This document shows positions 34,238 through 42,916 of a stretch of DNA of 64,000 bases, one piece after another. The stretch is from Marvinbryantia formatexigens DSM 14469 (GTDB taxonomy: Bacteria; Bacillota; Clostridia; Lachnospirales; Lachnospiraceae). The notes under the pieces were generated by a model that had not been told where the DNA came from, made no database searches, and saw only the letters and a program-made list of their open reading frames with translations. The position numbers were made by a program, and so were the translations under genes. Numbering within the stretch: the first letter of the stretch is position 1; the number at the start of each line of letters is the position of its first letter. Location: assembly GCF_025148285.1 (NCBI RefSeq), contig NZ_CP102268.1, positions 4,371,501 through 4,435,500 on the forward strand, written 5' to 3'.

Positions 34238-35964
34238 AGAATCTGCTCCGCTGTGTCGGAGAATACAAAAAGCCCTCTGTTCTGGCACCCGTCTGTGTTA
34301 CGCTTGAGGTAATCCTTGAGGTACTGATTCCATTGCTGATGGCCAGTCTGATTGACGAGGGTATTTCCAGCGGCAATATGAACAGGATTCTCTTTTACGG
34401 GCTTATTCTGATAGTCGCTGCTATGGCGTCCCTGGCGTGCGGCGCGCTCTCCGGACATTATGCCGCGGTAGCCAGCGCCGGCTTTGCCAAAAATCTGCGC
34501 CAGAAGATGTTTTACAAGGTGCAGGAATTTTCTTTTATAAACATTGACCACTTTTCCACTTCCAGTCTGGTAACCAGGCTGACCACCGACGTGACGAACG
34601 TCCAGAACGCCTACCAGATGGTTATCCGCGTCGCGGTGCGTGCGCCGATTATGCTGATTTCCGCCTTTGTGATGGCGTGCAAAATCAATCCGCGCCTTGC
34701 GCTTATTTATCTGGCGATCATTCCGATACTCGGATGCGTGCTCGGTCTGATTACCAGAACCGCGCATCCGATTTTTATGCGCGTGTTTAAGACCTACGAC
34801 AAGCTGAACAACGTGGTCCAAGAAAATGTCCACGGCATCCGCGTTGTGAAATCCTTTGTGCGCGAGGATTTTGAGAAGGAGAAATTCAATGATATCTCCG
34901 GAATGATTTTTAAAGATTTTAATAAGGTAGAAAAAATCCTCGCCTTCAACGGTCCTTCCATGCAGGCATGTGTGTACGCGTGTATGCTGCTGATTTCCTG
35001 GTTCGGCGCACATATGATCGTGTCCGGCACCATGACGACCGGGGAGCTTACCTCCATGTTTACCTACACCATGCAGATTCTGATGAGCCTGATGATGCTC
35101 TCCATGATTTTTGTCATGGTGACCATGTCCAAGGCTTCCGTGGAACGTATCGACGAGGTTCTTGAGGAGCAGCCGGACATCCGCGACGACGCGCAGCCGG
35201 TGATGGAGGTAAAAAATGGCGATATCTGCTTCTCCCATGTCTCCTTCAGCTATTCCGGCGACAAAAACCGTCTGAGCCTGAAGGACATCAATCTGGAAAT
35301 TAAATCCGGTGAGACTGTCGGCATCATCGGCGGTACCGGAAGCGCAAAAAGCTCGCTGGTGCAGCTGATTCCGCGTCTGTACGATATCACGGAGGGTACG
35401 CTGACGGTGGGCGGCATCGACGTGCGCCGCTACGACCTGGAGGTTCTGCGCGACGCCGTTTCGATGGTATTGCAGAAGAACGTGCTTTTCTCCGGCAGCA
35501 TCAAAGACAATCTGCGCTGGGGAAATAAGGATGCGACGGACGAGGAAATGATTCACGCCTGTCGTCTCGCCCAGGCGGACGATTTTATCCGTGCCTTTCC
35601 GGACGGCTACGATACGCATATCGAACAGGGCGGCTCCAACGTGTCCGGCGGTCAGAAGCAGCGTATCTGCATCGCCCGCGCGCTTCTGAAGAAGCCGAAA
35701 ATCCTTATTCTGGACGACAGCACCTCGGCGGTGGATACCCGCACCGACGCGCTGATCCAGCAGGCGTTCGCAGAGGAAATCCCGGATACGACCAAGCTGA
35801 TCATCGCGCAGCGTATCTCTTCTGTCCAGAACGCCGACAAGATTATTGTCATGGATAACGGACAGATTTCCGCCATCGGCACGCACGATGAACTGCTTGC
35901 CTCCAATCATATTTATCAGGAGGTTTACTATTCTCAGGTAAAGGGGGAATCGGACGATGAATAA
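34231..35964 (+). CDS. ABC exporter, half-transporter with degenerate ATP site (BmrC/EfrA-like)
   Basis: 577 residues: six membrane helices (about 1-310) followed by an ATPase domain. Walker A is GGTGSAKSS, signature VSGGQKQR, and Walker B ends LDDSTSAVD, with Asp in place of the catalytic Glu. This is the normal non-canonical half of heterodimeric multidrug exporters of the TM287/288 and BmrCD type. The next gene, overlapping by 8 nt, encodes the intact half. Confidence 0.93.
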   Translation: MLKNLLRCVGEYKKPSVLAPVCVTLEVILEVLIPLLMASLIDEGISSGNMNRILFYGLILIVAAMASLACGALSGHYAAVASAGFAKNLRQKMFYKVQEFSFINIDHFSTSSLVTRLTTDVTNVQNAYQMVIRVAVRAPIMLISAFVMACKINPRLALIYLAIIPILGCVLGLITRTAHPIFMRVFKTYDKLNNVVQENVHGIRVVKSFVREDFEKEKFNDISGMIFKDFNKVEKILAFNGPSMQACVYACMLLISWFGAHMIVSGTMTTGELTSMFTYTMQILMSLMMLSMIFVMVTMSKASVERIDEVLEEQPDIRDDAQPVMEVKNGDICFSHVSFSYSGDKNRLSLKDINLEIKSGETVGIIGGTGSAKSSLVQLIPRLYDITEGTLTVGGIDVRRYDLEVLRDAVSMVLQKNVLFSGSIKDNLRWGNKDATDEEMIHACRLAQADDFIRAFPDGYDTHIEQGGSNVSGGQKQRICIARALLKKPKILILDDSTSAVDTRTDALIQQAFAEEIPDTTKLIIAQRISSVQNADKIIVMDNGQISAIGTHDELLASNHIYQEVYYSQVKGESDDE

Positions 35965-37834
35965 AGCAAATACACAGAAAACAAATCCCATGATTCCGCT
36001 GAAACGTCTGCTCGGCTATATCGGCAGGGATTACAAATTCCAGATGATTCTGGTGCTGGTCTGCATTCTGATAAGCTCCGTCACCGGCGTCATCGCCTCC
36101 CTGTTTCTGCAGACGCTGATCGACGACTATATTACGCCGCTGCTGTCATCGGCTTCCCCGGACTATGGTCCGCTGCTGCAGACGCTTCTGAAAATGGCGG
36201 CAATCTATCTGGCGGGCGTGCTGGCGACGCTGATTTATTCCAGAACAATGGTCACGATCGCCCAGGGCGTGCAGAAGCGCATCCGCGATGAAATGTTTGC
36301 GCATATGCAGACGCTTCCCATCCGGTATTTTGACACTCACGCTTTCGGCGACATCATGAGCCGCTACACAAACGATACGGATACGCTGCGGCAGATGCTC
36401 TCCCAGAGCCTTACGCAGATGCTCTCTTCCGCTGTCACGATCGTATCGGTAATCGTCGCCATGCTGACGACCAGCCTGTACCTTTCCCTCGTGGTCGCCG
36501 TTTCTGTATTCTTTATGCTGCGCGTCACGTCGAAGATAGCCGGAAACAGCGGACGCTATTTTATCCGGCAGCAGGCTTCGCTCGGCGAAACAAACGGCTA
36601 TATCGAAGAAATGATCAACGGGCAGAAGGTCGTCAAGGTTTTTAACTACGAGGACCGCTCGAAGGAGGCTTTTGATAAGCTCAATGAGGAGCTCTGCAGC
36701 AACGCCACCAACGCGAACCGTTACGCCAATATTCTGATGCCGATAATGGGCAACCTCGGAAATCTGCAGTATGTGATTATCGCCATCGTGGGCGGCGTCC
36801 TTGCCTTAAATAATATCGGCGGCATTACCATCGGTATGATTGCCAGCTTCCTGCAGCTTTCCAAATCGTTCACAAACCCGATCGGACAGATTTCGCAGCA
36901 GTTTAACTCCATCGTAATGGCGCTTGCCGGCGCCGGACGTATTTTTGATCTGATGGATGAGAAGCCGGAGGAGGACGGCGGCTACGTGACGCTGGTACGC
37001 GCGAAATACGAAAACGGCGAGCTGACAGAATGTCCGGAGCGCACCGGCATGTGGGCGTGGAAGCACCGTCACGGCGACGGCACGCTCACTTATAAAAAGA
37101 TGGAGGGCGACGTCCGCTTCTACGATGTGGATTTCGGCTACAATCCGGATAAAATCGTGCTCCACAATATTTCGCTCTATGCGAAGCCCGGTCAGAAGAT
37201 TGCCTTTGTCGGCGCCACCGGAGCCGGGAAGACGACCATCACCAATCTGATTAACCGGTTTTACGACCTCGCCGACGGGAAAATCCGTTACGACGACATC
37301 AATATCAATAAGATCAAAAAGCCGGACCTGCGCCGCTCTCTCGGCATGGTTTTGCAGGATACGAACCTGTTTTCCGGCACGATTATGGAAAATATCCGCT
37401 ACGGCAAGCTGGACGCCACGGACGAGGAGGTTTACGCGGCGGCAAAGATCGCCAATGCGCATGACTTTATCGAAATGCTGCCGCAGGGCTACAACACGGT
37501 AATCTCCGGCAACGGCTCCGAGCTTTCCCAGGGACAGCGCCAGCTTCTCTCCATCGCCCGCGCCGCTATCTCCGACCCGCCGGTCATGATTCTGGATGAG
37601 GCAACCTCCAGCATCGATACCCGCACGGAGTCCATCGTACAGAAGGGTATGGACGCGCTGATGAAGGGGCGCACGGTGTTTGTCATCGCACACCGCCTCT
37701 CCACCGTCCGCAACGCCGACGCTATCATGGTGCTCGAACAGGGACGCATCATCGAGCGCGGCACGCACGACGAGCTGATTGCCCAGCACGGAAAATATTA
37801 TCAATTATATACCGGCGCATTCGAGCTGGAATAA
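35957..37834 (+). CDS. ABC exporter, catalytic half-transporter (BmrD/EfrB-like)
   Basis: 625 residues with six helices and an ATPase domain: Walker A GATGAGKTT, signature LSQGQRQL, Walker B MILDEATSSID with the catalytic Glu, H-loop IAHRLSTV. An insertion of about 40 residues (TLVRAKYENGELTECPERTG...) lies between the membrane and ATPase domains, as in many Firmicutes homologues. It forms the heterodimer with the preceding product and likely exports drugs or lipids under MarR control. Confidence 0.93.
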   Translation: MNKANTQKTNPMIPLKRLLGYIGRDYKFQMILVLVCILISSVTGVIASLFLQTLIDDYITPLLSSASPDYGPLLQTLLKMAAIYLAGVLATLIYSRTMVTIAQGVQKRIRDEMFAHMQTLPIRYFDTHAFGDIMSRYTNDTDTLRQMLSQSLTQMLSSAVTIVSVIVAMLTTSLYLSLVVAVSVFFMLRVTSKIAGNSGRYFIRQQASLGETNGYIEEMINGQKVVKVFNYEDRSKEAFDKLNEELCSNATNANRYANILMPIMGNLGNLQYVIIAIVGGVLALNNIGGITIGMIASFLQLSKSFTNPIGQISQQFNSIVMALAGAGRIFDLMDEKPEEDGGYVTLVRAKYENGELTECPERTGMWAWKHRHGDGTLTYKKMEGDVRFYDVDFGYNPDKIVLHNISLYAKPGQKIAFVGATGAGKTTITNLINRFYDLADGKIRYDDININKIKKPDLRRSLGMVLQDTNLFSGTIMENIRYGKLDATDEEVYAAAKIANAHDFIEMLPQGYNTVISGNGSELSQGQRQLLSIARAAISDPPVMILDEATSSIDTRTESIVQKGMDALMKGRTVFVIAHRLSTVRNADAIMVLEQGRIIERGTHDELIAQHGKYYQLYTGAFELE

Positions 37835-37856
37835 AGCCTGCTTTAGGCGCAAAACA

Positions 37857-37903
37857 GCCGCTATCTTCCGCTATGTATATGGCGGAAGATAGCGGCTTCT
37901 TTA
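37857..37903. terminator. Strong bidirectional terminator between convergent genes
   Basis: GCCGCTATCTTCCGC (37857-37871) and GCGGAAGATAGCGGC (37882-37896) form a perfect 15-bp stem with a 10-nt loop, flanked by A-rich and T-rich sequence. Confidence 0.9.
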
Positions 37904-37920
37904 TCCTGACTGCTGCTTCT

Positions 37921-38310
37921 TTATTGCTCCGGTGCCCGCCTTCCCGCCATCGCAGCGTGTTCCCGGCGGATTTCCTCATACAGCTCCAGCGAGCTCCACT
38001 GCATGTTATGCGGAGTAAGCACCGCCTTCAATGCCACTGCCGCCTGCTCTTTGCGCATCATCTGCAGGGCGATATCCAGGACCTCCTCCCCCGCCATGTG
38101 CAGCACGAGCATCTCCTCCGGAAAGCCGCTTCCCAGATATGGCTGTTTTGCAGCGTCCTCCGCGAAAATCCCCGCCAGAGCGCCGATTGGCGCCAGAAGC
38201 TCCTGTTTTTGTACATGACGCAGCTCACAGCCGAGCAGCCGGAAAATACCGGCAAGCTTCCTGCCCTTATCCGTTCCCTCCAGATTGTAACATAATACGA
38301 TTGATTTCAT
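37921..38310 (-). CDS. DUF3783 domain protein
   Basis: The C-terminal part (VLTPHNMQWSSLELYEEIRREH) matches the DUF3783 signature; the N-terminus MKSIVLCYNLEGTDKG is also typical. 129 residues, cytoplasmic, function unknown. It is followed by the strong terminator and preceded by a GNAT acetyltransferase gene 29 nt upstream in the same direction, so both may share a promoter. Confidence 0.8.
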   Translation of the reverse strand: MKSIVLCYNLEGTDKGRKLAGIFRLLGCELRHVQKQELLAPIGALAGIFAEDAAKQPYLGSGFPEEMLVLHMAGEEVLDIALQMMRKEQAAVALKAVLTPHNMQWSSLELYEEIRREHAAMAGRRAPEQ

Positions 38311-38339
38311 TTCTCTTCTCCGTTTCTTTTACTGTTCTG

Positions 38340-38894
38340 TCATCCTTCCGCGCCGCGCTCCACGCTCCGGCTCTCCTCCGGCGCCTGCAGACTGCGTTCC
38401 GCGACAATCATCCTGCCGTAGGGATGGTCTGTCTCCTTTATTGCGCGAAAGGCATTTTTCACCCAGAAGTGCTTTGCCTGCGGGTTATCGCGGTTATACG
38501 CCAGCCGCACTTTCTCAAAACCCGCCCTGCCCAGGTAATCGCACAGACCGTCGATGATGCGGGTACCGATGCCGCAGCCCGCCTCTGTCCCATCGACCAT
38601 AAAAAATCCGATAAACGCTGTTTTTTCATCCGGGTATCCGTCTATCAGATCCAGCATGGCAATCAGATGTCCATCCTCAAAAAACCCGGTATAGTATTTA
38701 TCCTTCTTTTCCTTCCCCTGCGGCAGAGCCTGCATATCCCGCCGGATATCCTCCGGCGCAGCACACTGTTCGCCAATCACCTCATAATAAAGGGGATTTG
38801 TCCGGCAGAAATCGCAGACTGCACCGATATCCGCCTCCCTGATTTCACGCACCGTATAAGTTTCCGAAAACTGCTCTGTCTTTAACCGTCTCAT
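38340..38894 (-). CDS. GNAT family N-acetyltransferase
   Basis: 184 residues. The acetyl-CoA-binding motif A is VDGTEAGCGIGTRIIDGL (about 118-135), followed by VRLAYNRDNPQAKHFWVKNAF, the typical motif B. The ATG at 38894 has GGAGGG 5 nt upstream; the in-frame extension to 38930 is unsupported. The substrate is unknown. It has its own promoter. Confidence 0.88.
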   Translation of the reverse strand: MRRLKTEQFSETYTVREIREADIGAVCDFCRTNPLYYEVIGEQCAAPEDIRRDMQALPQGKEKKDKYYTGFFEDGHLIAMLDLIDGYPDEKTAFIGFFMVDGTEAGCGIGTRIIDGLCDYLGRAGFEKVRLAYNRDNPQAKHFWVKNAFRAIKETDHPYGRMIVAERSLQAPEESRSVERGAEG

Positions 38895-38950
38895 ATTCCC
38901 TCCTGAATGCAGCCGTTCCGGGCAGTACACCCGCTCTTTTCCACAGTTGT

Positions 38951-38979
38951 ATTATAACCTGTTATCCCTCACATTTCCA
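38951..38979 (-). promoter_or_regulatory. Promoter of the GNAT-DUF3783 pair
   Basis: TGGAAA (38979-38974) and TATAAT (38956-38951), 17-nt spacer. The remaining sequence to 39097 shows nothing I can support. Confidence 0.6.
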
Positions 38980-39097
38980 CCCCTTTTCCTGTGAATCACA
39001 TCCCCGGATTACAGAAAACAGGCAGTTAATACCGGCATAAGCAGCGTCCCTGGCAGCCCGGAATGCTCCAGCACATTACCGCTATGTAAACTGCAGA

Positions 39098-39131
39098 CAT
39101 ATCAGATGCCGCTGCCGCCCCATCTGATATG
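39098..39131 (-). terminator. Hairpin after the ABC permease, probable terminator
   Basis: CATATCAGATG (39098-39108) and CATCTGATATG (39121-39131) make a perfect 11-bp stem just after the permease stop; the T run is weak. Confidence 0.5.
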
Positions 39132-39139
39132 CCTGCCCT

Positions 39140-40078
39140 TTAAATCCGCTTCAGATACCATTTCTCCGCCGCATTGATGAGCGCGTAAAGCGCCATCGCG
39201 ATAATACAGAGTATCACAATACTCATCAGCACCCAGTCCAGCTTGAATACCTGGCTGCCGTAAATAATCAGATAGCCAAGACCGCACCTTGCACCGATAA
39301 ACTCCCCTATGACAACACCGACCAGGCACAGTCCGATGTTCACCTTCATGATGCTGATGGTCGCCGGAACGGTGCTCGGCAGCACCACCTTTGTCAGCAC
39401 ATGGCGGCGCTTCCCGCCGAGCGTATAGATAAGCTTCATTTTATCCTGGCTGACCTCCCGGAAGCCCGTGTAAAGATTTAAAATCGTGCCGAAAATCGCC
39501 ACCGACATCCCGGCGACAATGATGGTGGTGCGGTTTGCTCCCAGCCAGACAATCAGAAGAGGCGCCAGCGCCGATTTCGGGAGGCTGTTGAGCACCACCA
39601 GATACGGCTCCAGGATCTCCGATAATTTATCACTGCACCAGAGCAGAATCGCACAGAAAAGTCCGACGATAACGACGAGCACAAAGCTTGCCACGGTTTC
39701 CATCAGTGTCGCCCCGACATGCTCAAAAATGCTGCCGTCCTGCACCATGCCTGCGAAGGTGCGCGCGATCCTGCCTGGACTGCTGAAAATAAAGCCGTCT
39801 ATCCAGCCAAAATCTGCCGCCGCCTCCCACAGCCCCAGAAAGGCAATCAGTAGAAATACCCGCATCACCCTTACAAATGTCCGGTGCCTTCCGCGCTTTG
39901 CCAGATATTCCTGCTGCCGCACAGAGATATCCGGCAGGCTGCTTGCCGCCATATCCTCCCCGCACGGACAGGTTCTGCACAGACCATCTTTCGTTTCCGT
40001 TCCGCACCGGTGCCCCTTACATGGCTTCTGCTCTGTTCTGCACCGGTATCCCTTACATGGCTTCTGCTTCCCGCGCAT
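39140..40078 (-). CDS. ABC transporter permease, TauC/SsuC/ThiX type
   Basis: The inner-membrane permease has about six helices and the binding-protein-dependent permease loop (EVSQDKMKLIYTLGGKRRHVLTKVVLPS, the EAA region). Aliphatic sulfonates, taurine, nitrate or thiamine precursors are family substrates; the true one is not evident and no substrate-binding protein is encoded nearby. The N-terminus from 40078 (MRGKQKPCKGYRC...) is a Cys-rich duplication; an ATG at 39951 (MAASSLPDISVRQQ) would give the normal family length. GGAG before 40078 favours the long form, GGAGG before 39951 is only 2 nt away. Confidence 0.82.
   Translation of the reverse strand: MRGKQKPCKGYRCRTEQKPCKGHRCGTETKDGLCRTCPCGEDMAASSLPDISVRQQEYLAKRGRHRTFVRVMRVFLLIAFLGLWEAAADFGWIDGFIFSSPGRIARTFAGMVQDGSIFEHVGATLMETVASFVLVVIVGLFCAILLWCSDKLSEILEPYLVVLNSLPKSALAPLLIVWLGANRTTIIVAGMSVAIFGTILNLYTGFREVSQDKMKLIYTLGGKRRHVLTKVVLPSTVPATISIMKVNIGLCLVGVVIGEFIGARCGLGYLIIYGSQVFKLDWVLMSIVILCIIAMALYALINAAEKWYLKRI
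39996..40067 (-). repeat. 36-bp tandem duplication at the ATPase/permease junction
   Basis: CTTACATGGCTTCTGC recurs at 40016 and 40052 on the + strand; the unit is 36 bp, two copies. It spans the ATPase stop codon and encodes KPCKGYRC- and KPCKGHRC-type peptides in the permease frame. Confidence 0.85.
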
Positions 40079-40841
40079 AGGTGTTCAGCTCCTTCCATAT
40101 CTGGTTAAAATATTCTTTAAACTGCGGAGCATTGCGCGACGCCATCGGCGTGCGCTCCGGCAAATCAAAGGAAACCGTCAGCTCCTTTACAATGCGCGCC
40201 GGACGGCTGGACAGCACCAGCACCTTATCCGCCATACTGACCGCCTCTGCGAGGTCGTGCGTCACCAGAACCGCCGTTTTGTGCTCCTTTTTAATAATAC
40301 CGTAAATATCGTCCGCAACCGAAAGCCGCGTCTGATAATCGAGAGCGGAAAACGGCTCATCCAGAAGCAGCAGGGACGGACGCAGCACCAGCGTCCTTAT
40401 CAGCGCCGCCCGCTGCCGCATCCCGCCGGAGAGCTGGCTGGGCTTTACATGCCGGAAATCCCACAGTCCGTACTCCTTCATCAGTTTTTCCGCAAACTGT
40501 ATATTCTCCGCCGTCATACATCGCTGGATTTCCAGACCGAGCGTCACATTTCCGTAAATATTGCGCCATTCAAAAAGCTGGTCCTTCTGCGGCATATAGC
40601 CGATATGAAAATCCATATGCTCCCCGACCGGCTTCCCGTTCAAAAGCACCTCGCCGGATTCCGGCGAAAGCAGATTGCAGATGAGCGAAAGCAGCGTTGA
40701 TTTCCCGCAGCCGCTCGGTCCGACAATCACCTCAAACGCGCCGTCTTCTACCTGAAACGATATATCCGAAAGGGCGTGCGTCTCGCCCTGCTCCGTGTGA
40801 TAGGAATAATTGACATTCCTGCACTCTAATAAAGGCTGCAT
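40053..40841 (-). CDS. ABC transporter ATP-binding protein, TauB/SsuB type
   Basis: 262 residues: Walker A VGPSGCGKSTLL, signature LSGGMRQRAALIR, Walker B LLLDEPFSALD, H-loop VTHDLAEAV. This is the nitrate/sulfonate/taurine ATPase branch. Its stop lies in the first copy of the 36-bp duplication and overlaps the permease start by 26 nt. The ATG (40841-40839) is buried in an 18-bp hairpin, so translation is probably controlled. Confidence 0.93.
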   Translation of the reverse strand: MQPLLECRNVNYSYHTEQGETHALSDISFQVEDGAFEVIVGPSGCGKSTLLSLICNLLSPESGEVLLNGKPVGEHMDFHIGYMPQKDQLFEWRNIYGNVTLGLEIQRCMTAENIQFAEKLMKEYGLWDFRHVKPSQLSGGMRQRAALIRTLVLRPSLLLLDEPFSALDYQTRLSVADDIYGIIKKEHKTAVLVTHDLAEAVSMADKVLVLSSRPARIVKELTVSFDLPERTPMASRNAPQFKEYFNQIWKELNTYAREAEAM

Positions 40842-40889
40842 CTCATACCTCCCATATTGCTATATGTTAGTGTATGAAATGCAGCCTTT
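40831..40889 (-). promoter_or_regulatory. Hairpin sequestering the ATPase start codon
   Basis: AAAGGCTGCATCTCATAC (40831-40848) and GTATGAAATGCAGCCTTT (40872-40889) pair over 18 bp with one mismatch. In the mRNA the 3' arm contains the AUG and the last base of the Shine-Dalgarno GGGAGG (40853-40848); the rest of that site is in the 23-nt loop. Confidence 0.85.
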
Positions 40890-40906
40890 TTTGTTGCCTT
40901 GCGTCC

Positions 40907-40955
40907 GAAGGGAGCTGCCGGTGGCAGGTCCTGTAGGTTTCGAAGCTCCCGCTTC
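40907..40955 (-). ncRNA. Candidate structured leader element
   Basis: GGGAGCT (40910-40916) and AGCTCCC (40944-40950) close a fold that encloses CTGCC-GGT-GGCAG (40915-40927) and CCTGTAGG (40930-40937), and GAAG/CTTC extends the outer stem. It could be a three-way junction or a terminator of the dehydrogenase gene; no known riboswitch class matches. Confidence 0.35.
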
Positions 40956-40957
40956 TG

Positions 40958-41950
40958 CTATTCTACTTCATTCCCGTTTTTCTTTCCCTGCATAAAGCTG
41001 AGGGCGTTCTCCATTGTCGTCTTACTGATTGCCTGCAGCGCCTCTCTTGCAAAGAAGCCCTGGTGGGATGTTACCATGACATTCGGGAAACTTAACAGGC
41101 GCGCCACCGTGGAATGCGCCAGAATCGCATCCGACAGGTCCTCATAAACGCTGCCGTTTTCCTCCTCGTACACATCCAGACCAACCGCAAAAAACTTGTT
41201 TTCGCGGATGCCTTTAATCAGATCGTCCGTCTTTATCAGACCACCTCTGGAGGTGTTCACCAGGATTACGCCGTCCTTCATCTTTTCAATCGTCTCTATG
41301 TTAATCATGTGATGCGTCTCCTCGGTCAGCGGGCAGTGGAGAGAAATCAGATCCGACTGCGCAAGGAGCGTATCCAGATCCACATATTCCGCGAAATCAA
41401 GCGAGGGATTTTTGTAAACATCATACGCCAGCACCTTCATGCCGAAGCCGCGGCAGATACGCGCCATCGCCGCGCCGATTTTTCCGGTGCCGACGATACC
41501 CGCCGTCTTCTGGTACAGCGTAACACCCATCAGCCCGGACAGGCTGAAATCATTTTCCCGCACGCGCACATACGCCTTGTGCGTATGACGGTTTGCCGTC
41601 AGCGCCAGCGCCATTGCATGCTCCGCCACCGCCTCCGGGGAGTAGCCCGGCACGCGCATAACCGTGATGCCCTTCTCCTCCGCCTTCTCAAGGTCCACAT
41701 TATTGAAGCCCGCGCAGCGCATCAGAATCAGGCGGACGCCGCAGTCCGCCAGCGTCTCAATCGTCGGCGCGCTTAAGTCCATGTTTACAAACGCGCACAC
41801 CGCGTCATAGCCCTGCGCCAGTCTCGCCGTGTCCGGTATCAGCAGCGTATCCACATAATCGAGCTGGATTTCCTCATATTCCTTTTCCTTCCATGTCTCG
41901 TCAAAGAACTGCCTGTCATAACTTTTTGTTCCGAAAAATAAAATCTTCAT
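40958..41950 (-). CDS. D-2-hydroxyacid dehydrogenase (D-lactate dehydrogenase-like)
   Basis: 330 residues of the D-isomer-specific NAD-dependent family. The Rossmann motif is GIVGTGKIGAAMARI (about 150-164); the catalytic Arg, Glu and His are expected in NTSRGGLI, the GLDVYEEE segment and TSHQGFF. The sequence fits LdhA/VanH-like fermentative D-lactate dehydrogenases, reducing pyruvate with NADH. The ATG at 41950 starts a clean gene without an obvious operon partner. Confidence 0.9.
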   Translation of the reverse strand: MKILFFGTKSYDRQFFDETWKEKEYEEIQLDYVDTLLIPDTARLAQGYDAVCAFVNMDLSAPTIETLADCGVRLILMRCAGFNNVDLEKAEEKGITVMRVPGYSPEAVAEHAMALALTANRHTHKAYVRVRENDFSLSGLMGVTLYQKTAGIVGTGKIGAAMARICRGFGMKVLAYDVYKNPSLDFAEYVDLDTLLAQSDLISLHCPLTEETHHMINIETIEKMKDGVILVNTSRGGLIKTDDLIKGIRENKFFAVGLDVYEEENGSVYEDLSDAILAHSTVARLLSFPNVMVTSHQGFFAREALQAISKTTMENALSFMQGKKNGNEVE

Positions 41951-42034
41951 TACAAGTCCTCCTTTTCTATTTTCCAGTATACCCTGATATCTTCCAGTTT
42001 ATACCACGCAGCTCCCAGGACATCCGGCGCACCG

Positions 42035-42913
42035 TTACTGCGGCTGTGCAAATACACGCCGTATCTGCGCCTCGCTCTCCTGCAGATGCCCGTCCAGATC
42101 CTCCCTCCGTACATCTTTCAGCACCTCGCAGAAGGTCTCGTACTCGCAGACGGCGCCCTGTCCGTGCGGCACCATATAGGCGCCGGCGTCGCTTCCGACC
42201 GCCAGCGGCACGCCCAGCTCCCAGGAACAGACCAGATTTTCGCACTCCATATCATAAATCTGCTCCAGAATCCTGTCATCGTATCTGCCGCAGCCGATAA
42301 GATTCCGCGTGGTCACAATCGTCGGCACCCACACGCATCCGCGCTCCGCCATAGCCGCCATGCATTCCCGGTCAATATAATTTCCGTGCTCGATACTGTC
42401 CGCCCCGGCATCCACCGCCGCCAGCACAGCATCCGCTCCGTTCGCGTGCACCATAACGGCAAAGCCCTCCTCATGTGCAATGTGAATCATTTCCGCTATC
42501 CATCCTTTCTCCAGCGCCGGCTCACTCAGCAGCCCGAAACCGCTATAGTCAACCAGACCGGATACCATTATTTTCACAAAATCCCCCTGCTCCCGGCGCA
42601 CCTCCTGCACAAGCAGGCGCACATCATCCAGGGTCTGCGCGCTCTTTCCGACAATTTCCCCGTAATGCCCCGCGCGGTGGATGGCGAACACCGGCGTGCG
42701 GTATGTGATCCCGTATTCCCCCGCCAGGGCGCGCGCCTGTAAAGAGACGCCGAAATGGTCCCCGCCATCCCGGATATAAGTAATCCCGCACGCGCGGTAC
42801 GCCTCCAGATGCTCCCGCACGCGCGCGGTATTTACGCCGTTTTTATGGTCATTTACCGCCTGGCGGTAATTGCTTCCGTTCATAAACAAATGAGCGTGAC
42901 ATTCTCCGAACAT
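42035..42913 (-). CDS. Metal-dependent amidohydrolase
   Basis: 292 residues with the amidohydrolase metal motifs: ECHAHLF (HxH), FVKIMVSG (Lys that is usually carbamylated), VMVHANG and SIEHGNYID for metal-binding His residues, and GSDAGAY for the final Asp. The branch resembles imidazolonepropionase/prolidase-like enzymes; the substrate is unknown. It starts 3 nt after the trkH stop and is part of the trkA-trkH transcript, an unusual partner for potassium uptake. Confidence 0.85.
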   Translation of the reverse strand: MFGECHAHLFMNGSNYRQAVNDHKNGVNTARVREHLEAYRACGITYIRDGGDHFGVSLQARALAGEYGITYRTPVFAIHRAGHYGEIVGKSAQTLDDVRLLVQEVRREQGDFVKIMVSGLVDYSGFGLLSEPALEKGWIAEMIHIAHEEGFAVMVHANGADAVLAAVDAGADSIEHGNYIDRECMAAMAERGCVWVPTIVTTRNLIGCGRYDDRILEQIYDMECENLVCSWELGVPLAVGSDAGAYMVPHGQGAVCEYETFCEVLKDVRREDLDGHLQESEAQIRRVFAQPQ

Positions 42914-42916
42914 TTT

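Noticed and set aside
34198-35991. 597-codon open frame on the minus strand
   Set aside because: It is antisense to the first ABC exporter gene, which has complete domains; the frame has no recognisable motif and is His/Gln/Arg-rich as expected for a codon-bias shadow.
36806-37804. 332-codon minus-strand frame
   Set aside because: Antisense to the ATPase domain of the second ABC exporter gene.
40842-40957. Known riboswitch classes (TPP, ykkC/guanidine, fluoride) upstream of the TauB-like gene
   Set aside because: Conserved sequence signatures of these classes are absent; only unassigned secondary structure is seen.
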